Of a DNA stretch of 64,000 nt, positions 1 to 11,697 are shown one piece after another. The translations under genes were made by a program, and so were the position numbers. The number at the start of each line of letters is the position of its first letter. Positions within the stretch are counted from its first letter, which is position 1. Origin of the DNA: Hofstenia miamia (taxonomy: Eukaryota; Xenacoelomorpha; Acoela); contig SCFE01000037.1 of assembly GCA_004352715.1 (NCBI GenBank), positions 1,349,762 through 1,413,761 on the forward strand. The letters run 5' to 3'. The notes beneath the pieces were generated by a model. It was not told the DNA's origin. It did not search any database and worked only from the letters and a program-made list of their open reading frames with translations.

Positions 1-919
1 TCTTTATTTCAAAGATCTAAACTCCATAGAATGCTGATCAAAGTATAATATTAAGAAATACATTCATTCATTCAAATATATAAAATTTCATTGAAATCAT
101 GTTTAAAACAAATTTTTGAATTTGGTGACATCAAGCTTTCAGGTAATGAAATTCGGAAAAGAGACACATGATTGCCCAAATAACCATATGACACAAAAAC
201 AGAATAGCTTTAAAAATTAGCTATGTAGTGCAAAAAGGGCAAAGCACAAGGTATTAACAAAACTGTAAATATATATTTTACATCTGAACAAAGTTTCAGA
301 GGACTGCTAAATATCTATTAAGTGCTATCAATCAAATTCAAAATTTCAATGATGTAACTTACATAGAATACTAACTGAAATACAGTTTAAAGAAATAAAT
401 TCACTTCAAATTACAAAATTGGTTTTTCTATTCCTCTTCTTGTTTAGTGAAGTTAACAGTTTTTTTCAGCTTAATTCATAAATCAAACTACTAAAAAATA
501 TCTAAGCAATTTTAAATAATCACAATGATGAAGAAGGTTCATCTAGCACTAGTGTGCTTTATGATGACATCTCAACAGATAATTTAGAGTTAGTCCACTA
601 AAATTGAGTATATAAATTAATTTTATTTCACCTGTAGAGACAAACTAATGTTGAAAGTCAAGAAAGGTTTTTAAAGGCTAAATCCTCAACTTAATTATGA
701 TAAAATAGACTGGTAGAGACCAATATCAAATGTCTAGATATTCACTCTAGTGATTATTTTTGAAATAATTTTAGCTAACCTTTATTTTGGGTGCAGGATA
801 TATATTTTATATAAATCAGTAAATTTTGATACTGTACTTTTAAGTTAATCAATAATTGCTTAATTGTGCAGCATTTCAATTTTGTGTTCATTTTCAATCA
901 AAACTGTTTAAATGTAGCC
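1..919. other. AT-rich sequence, nothing recognised
   Basis: No open frame, terminal repeat or recognisable element was seen on either strand. CpG is almost absent, as in the rest of the left third. Confidence 0.5.
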
Positions 920-1145
920 ATGTGAGGGGGAGGTTTTTAATGTTGAATATTTTAATGTTGTCCCTTAGAAATGCTGACCACTTGTTAATGTTGTAATTTT
1001 TTAACATCATAGTTTTTTAATGTAATTTTGAATGTCATAATTTTTAAATGTTTTAATTTTTTAATGTTGTAGTTGTTTAATTCATAAGTTTTTAGTGTCA
1101 TCTTTTTTTAATGTTGTACATTTAATGTTGTAAAATTTAATTTTA
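920..1145. repeat. Degenerate TTTAATGTTG minisatellite
   Basis: Units of the form TTTTTAATGTTGTAAT recur about ten times with drift. The block is introduced by a purine-rich GTGAGGGGGAGG. The reverse complement of the same block, including a decayed purine-rich lead-in, stands at 4995-5075, so the two form a pair of inverted arms about 4 kb apart. Confidence 0.7.
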
Positions 1146-1179
1146 TAAATTTATTTAACTTGGGTAAGGTCTTTGGGCT

Positions 1180-1245
1180 ATAAAATGATGAAAAAATAGA
1201 ATTTTGGGTTAGGGTTTAGGTCTATAAAATTGTAGAATCACTGGG
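1180..1245. repeat. Telomere-like TTAGGGTTTAGG unit (single copy)
   Basis: Contains GGGTTAGGGTTTAGGTCTA after TATAAAATGATGAAAAAATA. The same composite unit recurs near 2140-2195 and in tandem at 3636-3800. Confidence 0.6.
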
Positions 1246-1429
1246 TTTAGTATAAAGTGAACAGTACCATAGAACTTAATGTAAAGGCAAAAGATCACTT
1301 AGGTGAACATTAGCTAGAGCAACCCTGATTCTAACTAATTCCAGGTAAGCAAGAAACATTAGTAATTTATCTTAGTAACAAGTAACTGTTTACATTCCAA
1401 AGAGTGAAAGAAACAAACATCCAAGATAA

Positions 1430-2142
1430 CCAATTTACACAGCATCATGCTGAAGTGATACCTAATATGGGAGGTTCAGAAACTTGTTCATGGTGCAGTT
1501 TTGCCCTATGTGTCTCACAACTTATTATCTATCTTAATATACTGTCTCAGTTGTTGTATTAGGTCTCAGCTCATATCTAAATAGCATGTAATTGCCATGC
1601 ATTCATGCTAGCCAAATGGCAGGATTGAACCACAGTGTAATAATTTTGTGCATGTTAATATTGCATTTGAAAACCAATCTTTTATAGCCTATACATATTG
1701 ATAGCCATAACCTAAAGTGGTCCACAATTTGGGCTGCAACTGTCATATGAACTATATGTCATCAATGGATCAGAGGAGGAACTCCCAAATTGTTGCTGGT
1801 AACTTACTTCATTATCATAGCAAAAAGATACTTAATCAAATTCCAGTAGAAAGTAAACACAATTTTGGTGAACTAAAAATCAATTCTCTCTGTTTACACT
1901 ATTATTCATATTTATATAAGCTTTGAATTTTACCTGCACCTTGCTTACACTTTGTTTTCCTCACAAATTTAATTGAGCAATAATATGTGGCACATAATCA
2001 AGGGGACAAAAATTAATAGCAAGACAAAACTACATTCAAAAATAATGTTATCATTACATCATCCAGAGGATGAAATAGTAAAATCAATTTGATACCAAAA
2101 AATAATAAAAAAATCACAGGAATGTCTCTAAGTGACTCTACA
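1430..2142 (-). repeat. Solo or partial LTR of the left-hand Gypsy family
   Basis: Shares ACACAGCATCATGCTG, the AGCATGTAATTGCCATGCAT block, GCCATAACCTAAAGTG and the terminal AAGTGACTCTACA (end 2142) with the LTR at 17604-18612. The equivalent of the element's LTR start (TGTAGAGTCAC on the minus strand) is at 2142. The other end is not sharply defined; similarity fades near 1430. A 69-codon frame inside it (1717-1926) is not regarded as a gene. Confidence 0.65.
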
Positions 2143-2214
2143 AAATAATACAGAAATAAGGTTTTTGGCTAGGGTTTAGGCTTAGGACACATCCATTTGA
2201 GACTTGGGTTTGGC

Positions 2215-2400
2215 ACAATTGTAGCCCCAATAGTGGGCAGCCATCAGTCCCCAAAAGTGGACCACTGGTAGAGAGGTATTGGCAGTAGTAGCAATTTCAG
2301 GCACTCATTGCCACCAGTAGACCACAGGTTGAGAGGTATTGGCAGTAGTAGCAATTGCAGCCACTCATAGCCACCATCAGGTGACTGAAGGACCACTAGT
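2215..2400. repeat. Minisatellite, about 60 bp unit, two copies plus partials
   Basis: Two adjacent units share GAGAGGTATTGGCAGTAGTA followed by GCAATT and then GCCACCA. Partial units flank them. The CCACCAGT/CCACTGGT words link it to the repeat at 3420-3605. Confidence 0.75.
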
Positions 2401-2759
2401 GACAGCTGATTTACTTTTAATCATAAATCATACATGAGCTAATGCTTGCAAGTAAAAAAAATTATTTATTATTATGCCTCTTAGATCTCATAAATATATA
2501 AAAATCATTGTGAAGAGTTTTTTTGCAATTTTCTGCTTGCAAAAATTATATTATATGTGTGCAGAATGATATTTCAAAGTAATTTATTCATGATTATTCC
2601 CAGACTTTGAAATTAATGTCTATATGAGTACTTAAAATTGCGCAAAAAATATTTTTAATTATTGAGGAAAAATACTGTTTAAAAATAGTAATTTCTTCTG
2701 AAATTGAAAATTAAGTTTAAATTGGGCATTTTTGGCATGTTTGTTGTTATTGTTTATAG

Positions 2760-3237
2760 CAGGGTTTCCCAACAGGGTCTGTGCCACCCACTAGGTGGGT
2801 GGTGGCCAAATTTATCATATAGGGGGTCCCTGAGATCCTTTAGGGGGTGGTGAAAGACTGAGAGCTTCTAGTAACATTACTTTGTGTTTCTCAACCCATT
2901 TGTAATTTCTTTCCTAATTTTTTTGCTTGTCATATGTGAAACTGGCCTTTGTATACTTTGCAAAAATATAGTTGAAAATTTCATTCATATTTTGAAAATT
3001 GATATACAAAGTTTTATAATATGTCCATCTTGACATTAAATGGGAACTCCCTTGGATCCTGGGAGGGGATGACAAAGGGCTGTGCTAAAAAAATGAGTAA
3101 TGTTTTTATTCTAATATTTTTTATTTTTAGAAATTAAATTCATGAATATAAGAAATCTTACCTAAACCAATGCCAGGGGTTCATGGTGAAAAAAAATTAG
3201 TTTGGGGTCAACAATGGAAAAATGTTTGGAAACCCTG
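2760..3237. mobile_element. hAT-type MITE, 478 bp
   Basis: Starts CAGGGTTTCCCAAC and ends TTTGGAAACCCTG, an inverted terminal repeat of about 11 bp typical of hAT elements. It is flanked by near-identical 8 bp direct repeats, GTTTATAG (2752-2759) and GTTTATAA (3238-3245), the target duplication length expected for hAT. No coding capacity, so it would depend on a transposase elsewhere. Confidence 0.85.
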
Positions 3238-3419
3238 GTTTATAATAAAGAAATTCTTTCTGTTTTCCATTACCAAATTAAAATCAATATGAATGCTAAA
3301 CTTGCTAGCATTTTCTTCAACCCTTTGTTGGGCTGGTTGTGATTTAAACTGCAATGTTTAAGCTATTTATCAATATAAAAGTTTGCAATTTTTACATCTA
3401 AGACATTGCTTTGATGCCA

Positions 3420-3605
3420 AAATCCTGATTTTGCCATGAGTGGGCAACATCAATTAGCCACTGATGAACCACCAGTTATAGCCATCAGTGGACCACCAGT
3501 TAGCCAATGGTGTTCCACTGGTGCACTGTTGGTCAAGTCCCACACAGTGGCCAACTGTTTTGCCACTATTGGCCAACTGTTTGTCCACCAGTGGTTGGCT
3601 ATTTG
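3420..3605. repeat. Quasi-palindromic CCACCAGT / GGCCAACTG repeat
   Basis: Words such as CCACCAGTTA, CCACTGGTG, GGCCAACTGTTT and CCACCAGTGG alternate in both orientations. The block could form several alternative hairpins. No coding potential. Confidence 0.65.
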
Positions 3606-3635
3606 AGAGTTTAGGTTCTTAAAATTATAAAGAAA

Positions 3636-3800
3636 TATGCTTTTGTGTTAAGGTCTAGATATATAAATTATGAAAAAATAGGGTTTTGGCTTAGGGTTTA
3701 GGTCTACAAAATAATGTAGAAATAAGGATTTGGGTTAGGGTTTAGGCTTAGGAAACATCCATTTGAGATTTTGGCCTTAGGTTTAAAAAACAACAAAGAA
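3636..3800. repeat. Tandem telomere-like repeat, about 60 bp unit
   Basis: Successive units contain GGCTTAGGGTTTAGGTCTA, GGGTTAGGGTTTAGGCTTA and related words separated by AAATAATGTAGAAATA-type spacers. The words resemble degenerate TTTAGGG repeats but are interstitial and diverged. Confidence 0.65.
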
Positions 3801-3849
3801 ATGAGGTTTTGAGTCAGGTTTAGGAAGAGTCATTTGCAACAATAACAAT

Positions 3850-4994
3850 TAAAAATAATGATATAACAAATTGTAATATCCTCTACCAGGTATTATCACT
3901 GTTTATCTACTGTTACTTTATAATGTTAGCTGTGTTATTGTGGGTAAGGATTTACTTATTGTTACTGCTTGACTAGTTTCTTCTGTTTACTTATGTAACC
4001 TAGAATTAACTGCTCACTTTTTAGGTGATGAAGCCATGCAGTAACCTCCATAATGATCTTCTAGTGGGCATCTGCCCAAAGCAGATCTCCACATCCAGTT
4101 TCACTGTTCCATCCAATGCTTGAGTGCCACTTCTCAGCTCAATCAAGATAGCTTATGTGTACCCTACATTAGCTCAGTGCTTACTCAAGACATGACACAA
4201 CTCGACTTAGACTCTATTGTGTGAAAGTGTTATATCTATTTGCAACCTGAACTGTTACTAGTTGTTTGTTAAATATTACATGTAGCCATTACCAAAATAT
4301 ATTGGCTTATTTAAATGTAATTTGTTTGAACAACTTCCTAACCTACATTTACAATTTACTACATGTACGGTCACTTTATCAGTCAATTATAGGTCATTAA
4401 TTTAGATCTAAAATAATATTAAGATAATTCCTAGGGTTCAGTAATCCAACCATTTGCTGACAATTAATTATCTAATACATGTAGAAGTGAAATGCTAGTC
4501 AGCTAATTGAGAGAAAACCCCTACACCTAACCTATGTGCACTTTCATGATCTGGCACAGAGACCCTAGAATCGTTCCCTGTGATGTATCCAGACCACTAC
4601 TAAACACTGCTGAATTAGCTCGACATCATATTAAATAATCAAACTGTTAATAAGATGAAAAATAAGAATTCTGAGTAAAATTCTTTATCAAATTCTTACA
4701 ATAAGTTTCAATGTATTTATAGTAATTCCAAAAGAAGTACCTGTTGATTCAAATTTAAACTTCTGCCAAGATGGCGGCTATAAAATAATGTAAGCATCGT
4801 TTAGTCAAAAGTATTTTTATCAACAGACACAAATATCTCTTTTTTGACACATATTTTATTCTTGGTTGCATTTTACAAATAATCTGAAATAATGACAACT
4901 GATCTAATTATAATATTTTTAATCAACTTCTTTTTGATCTTATTCTCTTCTGTGACATTTGCAGCTTATTTCTGATTATTTGGATGATGCTACA
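3850..4994 (+). repeat. LTR segment of the Gypsy family (related to 9030-9705)
   Basis: Shares with the nested LTR at 8484-10017 the words AACATCCTC/AATATCCTC, TTTAGGTGA, GGGC(A/T)(C/T)CTGCCCAAAGC, GATCTCCACA, CTCAGCTCAA, the AAGTACCTG(T/C)TGATT block and TTGGATGATGCTACA. The 5' LTR terminus is not found, so this is a truncated copy. Orientation follows the nested plus-strand copy. Confidence 0.65.
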
Positions 4995-5075
4995 AAATTA
5001 CAACATTAAAAAACTAAGACATTAAAAAATTTCAACATAAAAAATATGACATCAAAAATCCTGCCTCTGTGTGAG
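4995..5075. repeat. Inverted copy of the 920-1145 minisatellite
   Basis: ACAACATTAAAAAACTAAGACATT and following units, ending with AATCCTGCCTCTGTGTGAG, are the reverse complement of the 920-1145 array and of its purine-rich lead-in. Confidence 0.65.
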
Positions 5076-5089
5076 AAAAAATTATTTGA

Positions 5090-6570
5090 GATGAATGTGC
5101 AGGTAAAATAAATAAAAACCTGTTGACCTTAGTAGCATCAATTTAGCTTTGCTACCAACCTGGTGTTATTTTGTTTCCTTATATTATTAACCTTACTTTA
5201 TTATTCATGGTGATAATAGATTAGGTATTGGCAATAATTTGGGAATCTTGCTACTAGAGACTATTAAAAGCTTCTAGTGACCAGTTTTCTTGTTTTCATA
5301 ATTGTGGTAGCTTTAAGTTATGTATAGGTACATGACTAGTCTATAAAACTTGGCATTTTCATTGTTCAAACAATGCAAATATTTAAAACACTGTGGTAAA
5401 TCATAGGCTGTGAGGTCTAACTAACATCATGTGACAATTTCATTGAGCTAATTGTTATAAAACTGATACACATAGTTCAGCACCATTTTAACATCACCTT
5501 GCAAGGAGTAATGAGTTTGGTGATGGATCTTGAGTGTGATGCAATGTGGATATTGGTGGATGTGAATTCTCTTTACCTAAGGGAAATTGTTCAATTAATG
5601 ATCATTATAATGTATTTTGGATAGCAGAATTTAGGGTTAATTGGGGTTCATTCATGCTGTTTTCCTAAACCTTCTGTGTTCAAATTACTGGATTTACTGT
5701 GTTATATGTTACACCAAATCAAGCCCCTGATTCCACAATAATTCCTAGCTGATAACCTTTCAATTCAATTATCACAGATTTGTGTTGTCACCTACCAAGT
5801 CACCTCTGAAAAATGTTGCTGTACTCTTCTCTAATTCATCACTTGCAATGTTCTTAATACATATTTAGCAGACAAAAATTATCAGACATATAGTACCATC
5901 ACTTCTACAGAATGTAATCTTGATTACTGAAGCAAGATAGGAGGTGTGCTATTATCAATTTATTATGATATAGAGACTGTCCAATTAACTTAACTGTAAT
6001 TTATAATAATTTTGAAATTATGTAATACTGGTTTTATCATAAAGCAACTAATGAAAATTTGGAATTTGACTGTTTTCATGATGGCCTTTGTAGTCAGATC
6101 ATTGGAAAACAGAGGGTGGTTGGTGATTAGCATTACAAAATTATATAGCAATTTTGTTATGGTTATAATTAATGCATGGGAATTAAGGAAGCAGCATTGA
6201 TTGTTCAGAGAAGTGTACATAAAACTCAGACAGAGCTAACCCTTAATGATGTTTGATTTCAAATATGGATAGTACTATGGAAAGTTAAAAAAAGAGTGCA
6301 TACTCATTTCTGCTGAATATAAAATAATAGACTGGGATAATATTTACTAATTTTGCATGTCTTTGTATTATTTATATTTACATATAATGTGAGGTAAAGA
6401 TTGCATTTATTCAGAAATTTTAAGTAAGGTAGGAATAAAAAGAACACAACAGTTCTTTGTTATAGCTTTCTAAATCTCAGATATCAATGTTTGGATCAAA
6501 TTCAAAATGATGGCTTTGCAAATTACTATGAGTGCACTACTACCAATCAATTTATGTTATCTGTTTTTAA
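5090..6570. other. Intergenic, nothing recognised
   Basis: AT-rich, CpG-poor. The two overlapping open frames near 6.0-6.2 kb (60-76 codons, opposite strands) show no domain and are probably chance. Confidence 0.5.
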
Positions 6571-6745
6571 TATATATATATATATATATTGTAGAATCAT
6601 GGGGGAGCTCTGGCTACTCCAGTGGTACTGAGAAACTCAAAGGTTAAATCAAAGGTTGCAGATGCTACCATTGTAAAGAGTGACCTGCATTCTAGCAAAA
6701 GAAAAGCATTGGTGGTTCACTGTTTCACTTAAAGAAATAACTGAC
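6571..6745 (-). repeat. (TA)n followed by a truncated LTR end
   Basis: A (TA)n tract (6571-6589) abuts TGTAGAATCATGGGGGAGC (from 6590). The next 150 bp match the left part of the LTRs at 7705 and 17604, including GCTCTGGCTACTC, GAGAAACTCAAAGGTTAAA and GCATTCTAGCAAAAGAAA. Similarity stops near 6745, so only one LTR end survives. Confidence 0.75.
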
Positions 6746-7704
6746 ATCTGATCTCATCTAATTACTTATTAAATGTCAACCAATGGTAAACTTACTCTCA
6801 AATAGTTTTATAACAAGGTTTATAATTGAGTAAGTTTTTTAACACAACAACCAACACAGCACAATAGTAAAAAGCTGTTGTGTCACACAACTTACACAAC
6901 ACAATGAGTAATAAATTACACAATGCTTACAATTCAGGTAATCTTGTGAACATTGATGTTAAACTTATATTTCCACAATGAAATTGAATATAAAGACTGG
7001 TTTTGAAAAATGGGAAATTAATTTAAGGATTTGTGATGTTGAATGATTTGGTTGATCCCCAGAACCTTTTGCCTTTAGTTTTTTTGTTGGTGATGTCTAA
7101 AAGAAGGAGTTTACTGTCAAAGTGAGATCTTGCCATGCAGTAATGCCAGTAATGAGCAGTTTGTAAGTTCGTGTTAATGCTTGTCAGCTTTCAAGAGAGA
7201 AGTATATGAAAATGTTGTATTGAAAAGGTAACTAATTAAACCTAGTATTTTTCAAGATTTTTTAACTCATTGTTTAGTAAAAGTCATCCAATAACACTAC
7301 CCAACAAAAAATTTTTATGTTGAGGTTGGGATGTTATTTGGATAATTTTTGGCTGCTGAATCCGAATTTGGCGTCTGTTTTCTCCTGCTGTCAGTATTTT
7401 TCAAGATATTTACAATATTATATATATTTTAGGCCATTGCTATAATTAAGCATAAACTGCAACAAGTTGGTGATGGCACAATAATTAGTTCCAACCCTAA
7501 GTATAAGATACAGCATTGCTTTGTGATATCTCAATCAAGATTTAAGCCTGTTCTACTGAATTCAGGTTAAGTAGGAAGTAAGAGAATTATTATGTCAGAA
7601 ACTTTTATGCTTAAGACTTATGTCATGACAGTGAAGTAGCTTAAATAGTGAAAAGGTTCTGCTCAATAAGGGCTAATTTTGTAGAAGTACCAAGCTCACA
7701 ACCA
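6746..7704. other. Intergenic with one imperfect hairpin
   Basis: No gene seen. Around 7287-7340 TCCAATAACACTACCCAAC is followed by GTTGGGATGTTATTTGGA, an imperfect inverted repeat with a short AT-rich loop. Confidence 0.45.
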
Positions 7705-8155
7705 TGTAGAATCACGGGGTGCTCTGGCTACTCAAGCAGTACTGATAAACTCAAGAGTTAATATTGAAGGTTTCAGAGGCTACCATTGTAGAGAGTGACC
7801 TGCATTCTAGCAAAAGAAAGAACATTGGTAGTTTGCCAGTTTAATAAAGAAAAACAGAAACCATTCACCAAGAATACATTTCCTGCAGCAACCAATGCTG
7901 AAGCCATATCCAGGAAGCCATCTTTACTTGCCAGGGTGCAAACTGTGTGTCTCAAGTATTAATTTCTAGCTCAAATAAACAATTTAGCTCAGAGTTCTGT
8001 TATCTCAGGTCATGTAAATAGATAATAAAACAAAAGGCACATAATTACTGTGCATTCACATTCACCAGCAGCATATTATATTTGCAGTGTGTTATTATTA
8101 AGTGCATGTACAAAATGAAATGATCAAATTAAAAGCTCTTATTCCCTACACTTAC
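7705..8155 (-). repeat. 3' LTR of the Gypsy element, distal part
   Basis: Begins TGTAGAATCACGGGGTGC and runs to TTCCCTACACTTAC. It matches 17604-18088 almost throughout (CTAGCTCAAATAAACAATTT, TTATTATTAAGTGCATGTA, AAAGCTCTTATTCCCTACAC). It is cut by the nested element; the last four bases TTAC (8152-8155) are repeated on the far side. Confidence 0.85.
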
Positions 8156-10017
8156 TGTAGAGTCACTCAGGGCCTTTGTTTAATTTTTTCGATTTTAGGC
8201 ATCTGTATAAGCATTTTTATGACACTTTCACCCAGAGGTTGAACATACTATTACGAAATTGTCCTATCAGTTCAAGGCTACCAGAGCTCAAGTATTTCTG
8301 GTTATGCAGCAAAACCATCACTCAACAGAAGGCACTAATGCAGGTCACTAGGCAACCCTGCTATGCAGAAGTTTCATCTTGGGATGATGTATCAGCCAAA
8401 GAAATGATCAAAGAAGCCCAATAGTTGTTGTGTGGTCCTACAGTCCAACTGTTACCACAACCTTAACCATGCAATGGGGGGCGTGTAGAGTCACTTGGGG
8501 CCTTTGTTTAATTTTTTTGATTTTAGGCACTCTCCAATTATTTTGGTGCTATTTAGTTTAGGGATTTCATTAATTTGTGATCTTTTCAAACTTAAGTTTC
8601 AAATTTAGTAATTACATGTAATTGCTCATTTAATTTGTGAGGGAAACAAGCTAACTTTTGTAAAAACAGTAAATATTTACCTTTTCTTGTAATAAATAGG
8701 GAACTCAATGTAATCAAACATCAAATAAATTTCATTCTCACTGGATAGCATTTGCTCTTTTATTTATTCTATCACTAACTAACCTTTTTAGCTTTGGTAT
8801 GAATTTTATAATAATGCAATTGGAAAATCTGGTGATAATGTGGGAGGAACTCTGCTGTGCCTGGGGCAATAACTAGCTCCATAACAGATGTTAGCCCATA
8901 TTGTTGTCACTTTAGGCTACATATAGGCATAGGAAATAAAAGAACTACTACATCTATCAATCAAACATGCACAAACTATCACACAATGCGAATATAGTAT
9001 GCCATTGGCATACACAAATACATGGTAGTTACACGTTATTGTAACATCCTCCACCTAGCTTGTTACGCTGTGTCTAATCACTGTTAAGGGATGCTTAGTA
9101 AACTGCGGGTGAGGTGTTACTCATTTGTTGATCCATCAAACTTCTCTCTCTTATTAACTAGTTATGTTAATTAAGTACTTGAGCATTAACCATCACTGTT
9201 TAGGTGACTGGGCAGTATGATGTTTCCTCTTCAGTTGTTCCATGGGCTCCTGCCCAAAGCCGATCTCCACAACACAGCTCCTCCTCTTCTGCAACGATGG
9301 TTGAGTCCACATCACCATCTCAGCTCAACTGGGATTAATTATGTANACCAGATAAAGTAGAAATGAAAATTAAATAAACTCCGAAGAATTTATTGTTCAT
9401 CAAAATTATGGTTGAATCAAAGCTATTTATAAAATTTCTACAAAAAGTACCTGCTGATTTTAAAATTCAAATGATTCGTCTGCCAATATGGCTGTTCATA
9501 CATAAGCATTAGTTTGCTCAATTTAATTTGTCAATTACCTCTTGATCAGCTAACAAGTTTCTTATTTTGACCAATATTAAATCTTAGTTGCATTTTACAA
9601 AAATAAACTAAAGTTCATTAACTAAATTTTTTACAATTAATTTCAATTTATAATCATTCGACGTTATTCAGCTTTTAGTTGCCTTTTTGGATGATGCTAC
9701 ATTATTTAATATCTTTATTACATGAGCTGAGAAGAAAAACACTGAGATAAATTGGTTTTATTGAGCTAGAAATTAAAACTTGAAACACATGATTAGCACC
9801 TTGGATTGTAAGGATGGATTCTAATGGCTCAGCTTCAGTGAGATGTCATGTGAATTGGTCACTACTTTAACCATCTTGGAATTACTTTTTTCTACAATGA
9901 AATTGGTGAAGTACCAATCTTCATTTGTTTTGTTAGAGCATGGTTTGCTCTCAGCAATGGTAGTCTTCTGCAACCTTTGTACTGCTTGAGCTGCTAGATG
10001 CACCCCACAATTCTACA
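8156..10017 (+). mobile_element. Deleted sister LTR element nested in the 3' LTR, opposite orientation
   Basis: Begins TGTAGAGTCACTCAGGG (8156) and ends CACAATTCTACA (10017), flanked by TTAC on both sides (8152-8155, 10018-10021). Inside are the first 45 bp of a 5' LTR, about 275 bp of 3' internal sequence (homologous to 10560-10760 of the host element), a purine tract, and a full 3' LTR (8484-10017, 1534 bp). A large internal deletion removed the rest of the 5' LTR and all of gag-pol. An 82-codon frame (8176-8424) is the residue of the 3' internal frame fused to LTR sequence. Confidence 0.8.
8473..8483 (+). promoter_or_regulatory. Polypurine tract of the nested element
   Basis: AATGGGGGGCG lies directly against the LTR start TGTAGAGTCAC at 8484, the position of the plus-strand primer of LTR retrotransposons. 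It fixes the orientation of the nested copy. Confidence 0.75.
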
Positions 10018-10542
10018 TTACACATAGCAATAACCTAATGCAACCATGATTTGAGTTGAGCTGTCACTGTTAAGGAGCTATTTGTTGCGCCATACCCAGT
10101 GCAGTTTCTCCCAAATTATTGCCAGATCTTAAGCAGAAATTATCAAACTAAAATCCATGATGAAACCTAAAATGGGTTAGCATATAAATAAATTAGAGAA
10201 GATCAAACATGATTGGAGTAAAACAAATTATATTGTGCATTTGCTGCAAGTTCCTCAAGTATTTATTACAATTTTCATAAATTATTATGTGCTATATGTT
10301 TACAACTTGCACATGAGTTCCCTCACAAAATTAAATGAGCAATAACATGTAGGTTTGGATCAAGGGGACAAATAATAAATTGATTGAAAAAACTGCACTA
10401 AAAAATATACAAAACAATTTAAAAGAAATTGATATAAATTGATAGCAACAAATCATGATGTTACTATGATGTAACTCTAATTTTTGAGTGCCAAAATAAT
10501 CAAAAGAATAAAATCAAAATAGGGGCCCTGAGTGACTCTACA
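10018..10542 (-). repeat. 3' LTR of the Gypsy element, proximal part
   Basis: Continues the LTR after the nested insert: TTACACATAGCAATAACC to GGGCCCTGAGTGACTCTACA (10542). Matches 18089-18612 along its length. On the minus strand the LTR thus starts TGTAGAGTCACTCAGGGCC. Confidence 0.85.
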
Positions 10543-10562
10543 TATATATATATATATATATA
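10543..10562. repeat. (AT)n microsatellite at LTR boundary
   Basis: Occupies the place where the polypurine tract of the host element should be; other LTR ends at 6.6, 18.6 and 19.74 kb also abut (AT)n. Confidence 0.8.
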
Positions 10563-11260
10563 AGTTTGTTGTAGGAGCTGACAATAGCTTCTGTGTTTCT
10601 CAACTGCTAAAATATCATTCTAGGACAAGACTTCAGCTTATCTGGGTTGCCAGGTAATCTGCATCAGTGTCTCCCTTTGTGTGAGTGCTTTTTTTTGTAA
10701 GCAGGAGCTAATCAGGCAGTTTTGTCATAAGTTATTGAGTCTCTGAGTAAAAGTATCATAGAAGCATTCATAAAGTTGAAGGCCCTTCATAGTGATCATG
10801 AACATCATGAGCACATCAGTGTCAGACATATGGGCATCTTCAGCACTGATCCAAGTGTTCAGGTAAAAATGCATGAACACTTCCCTTTGCAATCCCATGT
10901 GAGTAGCATGATCCATGAACAAAGAGCAATACTCATTTACTTGCTGGAGTTTCATCTCCTCCAGGTCAGTGACTTCAGCTCACAACATAGTGATGATTTC
11001 AATCTGCTTCATAACATTGTAGTAACATGTTAGAGTCTTGACATTGTTTGTCCACATTAGGTCGCCCAATGCTTGGAATAGAATGAGTACTCATGGATCT
11101 AAAGTTGTGATCTTGTTGTGAATTTTCTGTAATTGGGTAGATATCAGTTGCCCTTTCTGAAAGATATCCTTGATAGTTAATTTCCCATCAATAACAACAT
11201 GCTCAGGATTACAGCCTTTGATTAAAGTGTCCCTTGTTTCTTTGTCTCTCTTCTGTCTTC
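10560..11260 (-). pseudogene. 3' internal region of the Gypsy element, possible env-like third ORF
   Basis: Between the integrase end and the 3' LTR the minus strand has a broken reading frame. Its best piece (10955-10725, 76 codons) contains LYECFYDTFTQRLNNL, matched by LYKHFYDTFTQRLNIL in the nested copy, so the segment is a real part of the element family. A heptad-like, leucine and glutamate rich stretch precedes it. Position suggests an envelope-like or accessory third frame, but no transmembrane segment, furin site or fusion peptide can be shown. Stops in every frame make it a pseudogene. Confidence 0.4.
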
Positions 11261-11697
11261 TTCAATCTGATACTAGTGGACACATGTGATGAAGGACAGG
11301 GCTAGAGGGGTTTTCAAGTCACTTTGGTATGGTTGGATATTAGCACAGATGTTAGCAAAAGGCACTCTTAACTTACATGACTCCTTGGGTTCCTGAGGGG
11401 ATATTTGACTCCCCAAGTAATTGTGGGAATCACACTCCCAAGATGATATTTGTTTCCCTGAGTAGTGGTGCTGTCTGCTTTCAGAGTCCTCTGTGTGCAT
11501 CCTCCCTCACTTCTGGGATGTACTCTCATCTGCTTAGTGTGGGGTTACATCTTGCCTCCTCTCTTCATCTCATGGATTAGGTCTTTGCCACACTTGTCTT
11601 CTAATGGGCAGTTGGTTTTCCATTCTTTTCATCTATTCAACTTGGTTACTAAACATAGGGATTAAATTAAGTTCCCAATCTTGGGTATTTAAATGAT

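Noticed and set aside
1717-1926. 69-codon ORF
   Set aside because: Lies inside an LTR copy; aligned copies do not keep the frame.
5990-6220. Overlapping ORFs on both strands
   Set aside because: No domain, low complexity, CpG-poor background; expected by chance.
8176-8424. 82-codon ORF as a separate gene
   Set aside because: It begins in LTR sequence and continues in the 3' internal remnant of the nested retroelement.
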